NCBI GenBank assembly: GCA_028456385.1 | Contig: JALNQF010000011.1 | Span: 124,001-188,000, forward strand | Length of the DNA stretch: 64,000 nucleotides | Reading direction: 5' to 3' | DNA from: Ophiosphaerella korrae | Taxonomy: Eukaryota; Ascomycota; Dothideomycetes; Pleosporales; Phaeosphaeriaceae | In this document: one piece after another, positions 57,636-64,000 of the stretch | Layout of the letters: each line of letters begins with the position of its first letter | Numbering within the stretch: position 1 is the first letter of the stretch | The notes under the pieces: model-generated | Seen by the model: only the letters and a program-made list of their open reading frames with translations | Databases searched by the model: none | Told to the model about the DNA's origin: nothing | Program-made: the position numbers and the translations under genes

Positions 57636-59200
57636 CTAGAGATATCGGCTCAGGGTACTCATTCTGCTTCCATGCTGCATGTTGCTAAGCAATGCCTCTT
57701 CCAGGGCTGACTGACTTATACCCGCATCTACAAGTATTAGCTAGGATTTTTGCAATTGATACCAACATACCATCAATATCACTGAAACTGCTTCCCATGC
57801 TTGGTGTTCCATCGCTACCCTCCCTCCTAGACCTCAGGCCCTTCTGATGAGGACTACCAAGTTTGCCCAACTCAGCACGGTGATGGAATGGTGGGTTGAT
57901 AGGACTTCTGGTAAGTGCATTCGGGGCTGGGGTATCAATTTCCGACGCAGATGTTGCTACCGAGGACGCTGTTTCTGTAATAGCCTGTGATGGTTCGTCG
58001 ATTGAGTTCTGGCGCATAGGCCGACTACTCTGCAACACTTTCTGTTCGCGTTCATTTGATATTTTGAAAAGAGTATCTTGGGCATACTTTGCGTTTGCTA
58101 TTTGCGTTGTAGGAGATGCAAAGGGCAAGCTTGGTGTGTCGTGTGAGCCCAAGCCTTCTATTCCCTGAGTTGCATCATCTTCTTCAAAAGTTGACAGTTC
58201 TCGCAGGCGCTGCTGCTTAAAACGTGGCGGTCGCTTGAATAGTTGGCTCCGATGAGCTGGGTGATCTGTATCCGACAGAGAGGAAGTACTTGAAGAAGAG
58301 GATGCAGGACTATGTAGGGGGTCCGCATGCTCTTTCAGAGGGCTGGACGCCATAAGAGCTGTAGTTCGGTGATCATCTAGCTTTGGGCTAGCCAAATCTG
58401 GACGCTGTGCCGATCGTGTCGACTGGGCTCTACTAGAAATTTGTTCATTGTTGGCTCGAGATTGTGTGATGGTGTTGGTTGACGGTGTTCTCGAAAGTGG
58501 AGGTGCTGTGCTTTATCAATATATTGCGCAAACGTGAGTTAGGATGATCATTTCAGACGCATACCAGGTGAAATTATTTCCCCTCCACGCAGATTAAGGC
58601 TATCTCTTCGCTGTCCAGATAACGCAGAGGGTGTTCGCGGAGCTGCAATTCGGTCAAAAAAAAAATGTCAAAATTATGAAACTAGCAACATACCACCTGA
58701 ATCAGTATTGCCAGTCCCCCGCATAGCGACGGCGCCGGTAGCAGCCAGAGCACTTGCGGTCGTGGAAGACGTCGAAGGGATATTTGACCCGCTGACCTTT
58801 TTCATCTGATTTCTTACATGTATCAAGTGTCGTTCGTATAGCCAAGCGGCTTGCTGAAGAAGAAAAGCTGGATGTACCTGGAACTTGGTCGCACTGATTT
58901 CCAGTAAGCAGGCTTACAACACTTCAGGGGTAGGCATTTGTGTACAGTTCAACCCCTGTAACCGTTAATTATGGTCCTTACAAGTCGTGAGTTTTCTTAC
59001 AATTCAAATCGCTCGTCTTGGAAGACTTAGAAATGACTTTCCAGAGTTGTCGGTCTTTGTCTGCATCCCATTGTGCCTGAGATGGCATGAATCAGCACTG
59101 CCGCCACATACGGTACAGTGAATCTTACCTGTGGAGGATCTTCGAAATTGCCTCGGGCGAAGGGGAGCCTTATTAATGTTGTAAACTGCATAGAAGACAT
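57636..59200 (-). CDS. ATG29: Autophagy protein Atg29, seven exons with a 10-nt micro-exon
   Basis: Part of the Atg17-Atg29-Atg31 scaffold that starts autophagosome formation. Exons 59200-59129, 59076-59001, 58955-58946, 58893-58694, 58642-58565, 58505-57771, 57727-57636; all GT...AG and in phase, 420 residues. The conserved N-terminal domain is MQFTTLIRLPFARGNFEDPP, AQWDADKDRQLWKVISKSS, then DLNW-VELATKFQVHPAFLLQQ and AAWLYERHLIHVRNQMKKV. The W-V-E-L stretch is supplied by the 10-nt exon; without it the frame fails. The rest is Ser/Thr-rich and disordered, with the conserved C-terminal SALEEALLSNMQ and SRMSTLSRYL. The short 5' and 3' exons are easily missed. Confidence 0.9.
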
Positions 59201-59463
59201 CTCAAGTAAAAAATCAATGTTACAGTGATAAAGTTGAGGTGAAAACCGTAGTATGAGGTTGAAGTAAGGCTGAGCCGCCGAATATAGTCTGGTGTGATAT
59301 AATATACGCAAACTAGTTATGCACATAGCACAAAGTAAAACCCGAAGTTATCGAGCACATTGGAGAAAATCACTTTAGTCTTATAGAGGCTAGACTAGTT
59401 TAAGGATAGAAATTACTTTAGAGAGCCTTGGTATTCTAGATGGAAAGGCGTCCCTATCGACCC
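59201..59463. other. Border between conserved and accessory DNA
   Basis: ATG29 promoter on the left; to the right relic genes begin. Nothing else recognised. Confidence 0.4.
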
Positions 59464-59465
59464 CC

Positions 59466-60018
59466 AATGTTCTCGATGGTCTAGCGTCACCCGACACTCA
59501 TGCGCCCGGCCGTATGGATACGAAGGTCGAGCTCAACGTCACGGAGGACATGATCAGCCGACTGTTCTTTTTCATCTATAGCCCAAAGTCAACAACGGTC
59601 ATTAGTGGCGACTATTCGGAGGACGTGGCGAAGGTTCCGAAACTGGAGTTCAGTTCAGCTGAAATTATGTCTCTTTTACTGGCGAATAAGCGATGGCCAC
59701 GCTATGTTGTTTCTAGTGTAGATACGTGGATAGAGAGGGTCAGAGAGGAAAGCAAAGTCACCAAAACGAACTCGTGGGCACTTGTTGACGAAAATGGACC
59801 AATTGAGAAGCATGCACTGGCCTTAGAGACATCCTGGGTGGGCGTGTCGCTCAAGCTGTGCCGCCTCCGCATAATGACTCAGGTAGCGCACGGTCCACCT
59901 CACACACTAACTACGCTCAGAGCGCTTAGTGCCCATTCTTTCAACATCTCTCATCTCTTTGCTAACACTTATCGTCAACATAAAGATGCCACCGTCCCTC
60001 CACAAGGTCAATCTCAAC
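59466..60018 (+). pseudogene. C-terminal fragment of a BCS1-like AAA ATPase
   Basis: The frame reads NVLDGLASPDTHAPGRMDTKVELN. In intact BCS1-like proteins NVLDG(V) and RPGRxD are about 35 residues apart; here about half of that stretch, including the MTTN sensor-1 region, is missing, so a deletion of roughly 50-70 bp has kept frame. Then come SAEIMSLLLANKRWP and VDTWIERVREE, the usual C-terminal helices of the fungal BCS1-like family. The frame stays open to 60059, but after about 59790 it no longer resembles the family and runs into the next pseudogene. No Walker A or B remains. Confidence 0.6.
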
Positions 60019-61691
60019 ATGGCATATCCTCTTTAAGAGCCAGCTATCGAAAAGCGTAAGCGTGAACATACAAGCCATGAAGAACCAAGTGCGCCTTTCT
60101 CCTTTTTCTAGCTATGTCGCTGATTCTCTAATGGCAAAACGTCGACGTATTGGCAAAGCGAACGTGCAAAGACCTATCCGTAGGAGTGTTCGAACCGCTG
60201 CTCTGCGTGCGCAGCCCTTCCAACATCCTCTCGTGACGAAGAAGGCAGTCACGGCATTTCGCACTTCTAATAAGGGTTGCTGAGCTTACAGGATTCACCC
60301 ATCACACCACAAACCAAGCAGCCAGAGCAACCGCGCGACGCCGAGCATTCATACACCTACAACCAAACTGAGCCGCACTCGAAAAGGCCACGACCATCTG
60401 CAGACACTCCGACTACGAGGCCTTCTAATCGAGAGAAGCAGCTGGACAACACCGAGGTTATTTTCGATTTTAATTCTATTGATCCTGGTGCTGTTTACTG
60501 GACCAAAGAAAACACTTGGCCAAAGGAATATTTCGAATCGAGTACAATGAGCTGCCTGCTTGCGCGGAAGAAGTCGACGCCTTCTCTGCGACGTAAGCGA
60601 TCGGAATCTAGTTCGCTCGGGGCCAGCTCGGCCACGCCTAGCGACCAAAAGCCGCGCGAGGAAAAAAGCGCACCATATAGGGATCCCCGTTATGAAACGC
60701 TACTTGCGACCAAGAGTAGTTTCATGGGAAAATCTAAAGTTGGCATTACTGATGCAAGCAAAGCTATTTGCTAAACGCTACTCGAGAAGGAACAGATTGT
60801 TCCCAATGATTCAGCGTTTCACGATGATTTGTTTGAGGAAACTTGCGAGATGATACGGAATAAGAATGAAGCTAGAGTCATACGCGGCGTTTCGTTACTG
60901 CTCGTTCCCGCCGCGGAGATCTCGGCTGCTCGTGGTGCTGAAGGTCTCAAGATCTTGGTTGAAAGCGTTAACGAGGGCTGGGACAACTCTATACCACTGG
61001 CCGGAACTCGTCCTCAGCCTGATTACTCTGTCGGGTTCAAGAGAGAGGCATTCTCTGAGGAACAGCGCGAGAAACTCGCCCCCTTCATCGGCAACTTGAT
61101 CACTGGCGACTAGTCCTACTTCATGGTAACATACTATATGTACTTTCCGTTCCTCACGTGCGAAGTCAAGTGCGGCGCTGCGGCTCTAGATGTCGCTGAC
61201 CGACAGAATGCGCATAGTATGACGCTCGCAGTCAGAGCTACGGTTGAGCTCTTCCGACTCGTCAAGCGCGAGGAAGAGGTCAATCGCGAAATCCTCGCCT
61301 TCTCGATCTCACATGGCCATCAGTCAGTCCGGATCTATGGCCATTATGCCGTTATCGAGGGTGCAACACTACCTTCCATCGCCATTCTATTCGCAGGTTT
61401 GACTTTACTGAGCTAGATGGCAAAGAGAAGTGGACGACATACAAGTTCACGAAAAATATCTACCATATATGGATGCCGACTCACTTCGAACGACTCTGCT
61501 CAGCCATTGACAACTTACCTACTGGGGTTAATTTCGACGTCCCGCCACTTCAACAAGACTCCGGCCTTTCGCAGGATTTAGAGTCGTATCGATTGTCAGA
61601 GTCCTTCACAGGATCGGTGACGCAAGCGGAGGAGGATGACAGTCAAGCGGGTACTCCCATCACCACTCCAGACACCTCCTTCGCTCAATAA
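60019..61691 (+). pseudogene. Large DUF7924-type protein, pseudogene
   Basis: Family pieces appear in order across frames. A basic N-terminus (KRRRIGKANVQRPIRRSVR) breaks near 60280. From 60300: SPITPQTKQPEQPRDAEHS, VYWTKENTWPKEYFES, then TAA at about 60772. FEETCEMIRNKNEARV, AGTRPQPDYSVGF, KLAPFIGNLITGD follow, then TAG at 61111-61113. After that YYMYFPFLTCEVKCGAA, VADRQNAHSMTLAVRA, and a frameshift near 61365 to FDFTELDGKEKW, FTKNIYHIWMPTHFER, GLSQDLESYRLS and the stop at 61691. Asp in PDYSVGF (61021-61023), Glu-Val-Lys (61162-61170) and the later Gln look like a PD-(D/E)XK core. Two stops and at least two frameshifts: dead. Confidence 0.75.
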
Positions 61692-62439
61692 GGAGCATCG
61701 AAGAGGCAGAGGGGAAGGAGAGCGAAGTAATATCAGTTAACCTGGTTCGAACGAACGATTCTTGCCTCATTTTATCCACCTGCTCACTTATAAGACCGTT
61801 ATGCACAATATCTTGCTCGTCCTCGAAAAGACGCCTAGCCTAAAAGGTAAGCTTGCGTTTTCTTCCTATTGCAGACTGCGCCGCAATGTTGCCGATTGTT
61901 TCCCGTAGCGCGCGCACTTATAGGGAGACTTTAGCGGGTATACCATACCAATAAGGATATGTTGTAAGGAGCTGCTTACTTAACTACGAGCTAACTCTAT
62001 TCCGCAAAACTCTGTGTAGAATAAGCTTCGCAAGCTTGTATTTACTAAGCTCAGCTATATAAAGGCTTTACCTATAGATATTCAAGAAATAATAATTGTA
62101 GCAGGAGTTACGAGCTTAGGAATGAGTAGGAGATAGATTATTAATTCTACTAGCTATTAATTGGTAGAGCTCTCATACCAGAGCTCTGCTGGCAGAGCCT
62201 CCGGTGCCCGAAGCTTGAGATAGACCGGAGAGCCTGCGAGTCAGGACTGATTAGCTCTACAGAATAGATCCAAATAAAGGAGTTACTGCAACACTTAGCT
62301 GAACCTTTCTCTAGACTGCCCTAGCAATATAGAAGAGCTTGGCAACTGTGAATACACTACCTGCATTCCCGACCTTATCGAGCCGAAGATAGACTATCAC
62401 ACTCACTCGAGCGGTTCCCTAGCCTTGTAGGGTCATGAA
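61692..62439. other. AT-rich spacer with a small palindrome
   Basis: TpA-rich (61920-62160), like a mutated repeat. An inverted repeat AGAGCTCT-6 bp-AGAGCTCT is present near 62167-62188. No gene recognised. Confidence 0.4.
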
Positions 62440-63317
62440 ATCACTCCCGCATATTCATCGGTTCTGATTACAACCCGGCTTGCTAGCCTAGAACAGCTCG
62501 GCAGTTCACAGAGTTTAGAACGGTTTAGAGAGCAGATGGGCTTTGTTCCAGAGCCGATATGGGGGCAGTTTTGGCAAAATGATGGGGCTTGGGGCTATTG
62601 GGCCATATGCACAGAAACACCAGTGCTGACCGCCCTGGAATAGAGTGATGAGCCATTTAGGTTCCTTAATGGCTTGCCGCTAGCAATTGCGCAGGCTAGC
62701 GCATATCTGCGACACAAAATACATCCAGCTGTATAATTAGCAGTGAAAGAGTCTTATGAAATCTCAGGACCGACCCGGCGCGCCGCTTCGAGATTACCCT
62801 GACCGCAGCGTGTGGACGACGTGAACGATCTCGTACGATGCTATTCGGGCGAAAAGCAAGGACGCAGCGAACCTGCTTCTGCTTTCTGCTCCGGGCATGT
62901 CTCGACAACAGGGGCTTGTGGCATGGTCTCCTTGCAGGAGCAGAAATAAATCCTGTAGAGGTGGCGGAGTCCTTGTCTAAGTGGTTGACTAGTATCGCGA
63001 GTGATGAGGTTGAGTTTGTTGTGGCCATGAGGCTTTTGCGCAGCTACTCTCTTATTGAGGGCTTGCAGTACCTATCAGGCTATGCGACTCGCCCGTTTGT
63101 GTACAGATGGGCATTTCACATACAGGACGGGCGGGAGCACACCTCAACACTTAGCACGGTCAACAACTTGGACAACCTCTACGCGAACCAGGGAAAGCTG
63201 GACGAGGCGGAGAAGATGTACCAGCGAGCCCTAGAAGGAATACAGAGGGCACTGGGCGCAGAGCACACTTCAATGGTTGACTCTATCCACTGTCTCGCAA
63301 TTCTTTCGGCGTACTAG
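62440..63317 (+). pseudogene. NB-ARC/TPR (NLR-like) protein, C-terminal pseudogene
   Basis: Relic of a STAND-type signalling ATPase. SSVLITTRLASLEQLG, then in another frame FLNGLPLAIAQASAYL (the GLPLA motif of NB-ARC domains), and after another break LRDYPDRSVWTT-stop-TISYDAIRAKSKDAANLL. The stop is TGA at 62822-62824 where the family has Trp. A shift near 62895 leads to LDNRGLWHGLLAGAE, WLTSIASDEVEFVVAM and LIEGLQ...RPFVYRWAFHIQ. Next follows a kinesin-light-chain-like TPR unit (LYANQGKLDEAEKMYQRALE), but the spacer of about 100 residues normally between these parts is missing. The P-loop and N-terminal effector domain are absent. Confidence 0.75.
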
Positions 63318-63631
63318 CAACTCACTATCTAGTTGGTTTACCGTGAGAGACGGCTACGGGGTTAGTAACCGTAACATTCAGTATCTTTTTAATAGTATTA
63401 ATTAATTAATCCTATAAGTTTTACTAATATTAAAGGTAAGTTGTAAAAAAGTTGTAATACGGCCAAAGCGGGATTTAGGTGGGGGCAGGCACTAGCTCGT
63501 GAAGCTAGTGAGCCTTACTAGTAGTAATTGACCCCACACGCCCTAGCATAAAAATACTCTGGCGCAAATGTGAACATAGCCCTCAAACTCCCGCGAACAG
63601 CGTATCGAGCCAATTGCTCGAGTACAGAAAA
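63318..63631. other. Intergenic, promoter of ADE1
   Basis: AT-rich tract 63390-63440; nothing else. Confidence 0.5.
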
Positions 63632-64000
63632 ATGACACACGAAGCGATCGTCAGCATCGACGTCAATGGCAAGTTACCAAGGGTAGCATCAGGAAAAGTT
63701 CGCGACCTCTATGCGATTGACGACAAGACACTGTTATTCGTCGCGAGCGATCGCATCTCAGCCTACGACGTAGTCATGGAGAATGTAAGTTCGCAATGTG
63801 TCAATTCAAATCTTGCAAAGTTACAACACAAAGATACAAATACCAATAACGCAGGGCATACCAGGCAAAGGTGCTCTCCTGACTTCCATGTCCGTGTACT
63901 GGTTCCAATACCTTCCGCGACATGTACCCGGTCTCCAAACGCATTTTCTTACGTCTTCGCTTCCCGCGCCTCTTGTTGATCGGTCAGAGCTTAAAGATCG
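63632..64000 (+). CDS. ADE1: SAICAR synthetase (purine biosynthesis), 5' part
   Basis: Phosphoribosylaminoimidazole-succinocarboxamide synthase: joins aspartate to CAIR with ATP in the cytosol. Exon 1 63632-63784 ([46 protein letters not shown]), intron 63785-63854 (70 nt, GT...AG), exon 2 from 63855 ([17 protein letters not shown]) running past the window end. The GKVRDxY and SDRISAxD motifs are the family's nucleotide-binding N-terminal signature. Frame is intact as far as visible. Marks the return from accessory to housekeeping DNA. Confidence 0.93.

Noticed and set aside
62150..62215. TTGGTAGAGCTCTCATACCAGAGCTC resembling a tRNA D-arm
   Set aside because: It is explained by a short palindrome; there is no B box or acceptor stem.
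13621..63317. CRISPR arrays, bacterial operons or origins
   Set aside because: Spliced eukaryotic genes throughout; no regularly spaced repeats.

Overview
This window looks like nuclear DNA of a filamentous ascomycete, most likely a dothideomycete and plausibly Pleosporales. Protein-coding genes carry short GT...AG introns (about 45-110 bp). The gene content is typically fungal: CBM18-linked glyoxal oxidase, AA9 polysaccharide monooxygenase, HET and NB-ARC/TPR proteins, DUF7924, Ame1/CENP-U, Atg29 and the Mediator subunit Med12. The order assignment rests on recognising protein families, not on a search.

The window alternates between conserved, intact genes and decayed accessory DNA. Intact blocks: (a) 1-2359, the 3' part of a chitin-binding glyoxal oxidase; (b) 13.6-21.2 kb, AME1/CENP-U and a twin-CX9C protein on a 182-bp divergent promoter, an F-box-like protein and an MFS permease; (c) 46.7-59.2 kb, a mitochondrial Mba1/mL45-like protein, eIF1, Med12/Srb8, an unknown protein and Atg29 with a 10-nt micro-exon; (d) the right edge, the 5' end of SAICAR synthetase (ADE1). 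Two lone intact genes, an AA9 LPMO (24.1 kb) and a casein-kinase-1 homologue (32.6-33.7 kb), sit inside accessory DNA.

The accessory stretches (2.4-13.3, 21.4-46.3 and 59.4-63.3 kb) are gene-poor and full of relics. They hold a GST pseudogene, a 655-bp mariner deletion derivative with 28-bp inverted repeats, an AIM9-type phosphotransferase with one nonsense codon, a membrane-protein/AAA ATPase chimera, a HET-ankyrin pseudogene ending in a LINE-like fragment, a pogo-type transposase lacking its first catalytic Asp, a truncated RING-patatin gene, a BCS1-like fragment and an NB-ARC/TPR pseudogene.

Two themes tie the relics together. First, HET, NB-ARC/TPR and patatin modules are the parts from which fungal NLR-type allorecognition proteins are built, and every copy here is broken. 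Second, four otherwise dissimilar broken genes (25.8, 34.3, 41.5 and 60.0 kb) show the same conserved core: a (usually Pro-)Asp, then Glu-x-Lys, then a Gln. That is the arrangement expected of PD-(D/E)XK nuclease folds, and it suggests that DUF7924 belongs with the nuclease-like proteins found beside it. All intron and frameshift positions were read by eye and need transcript support.
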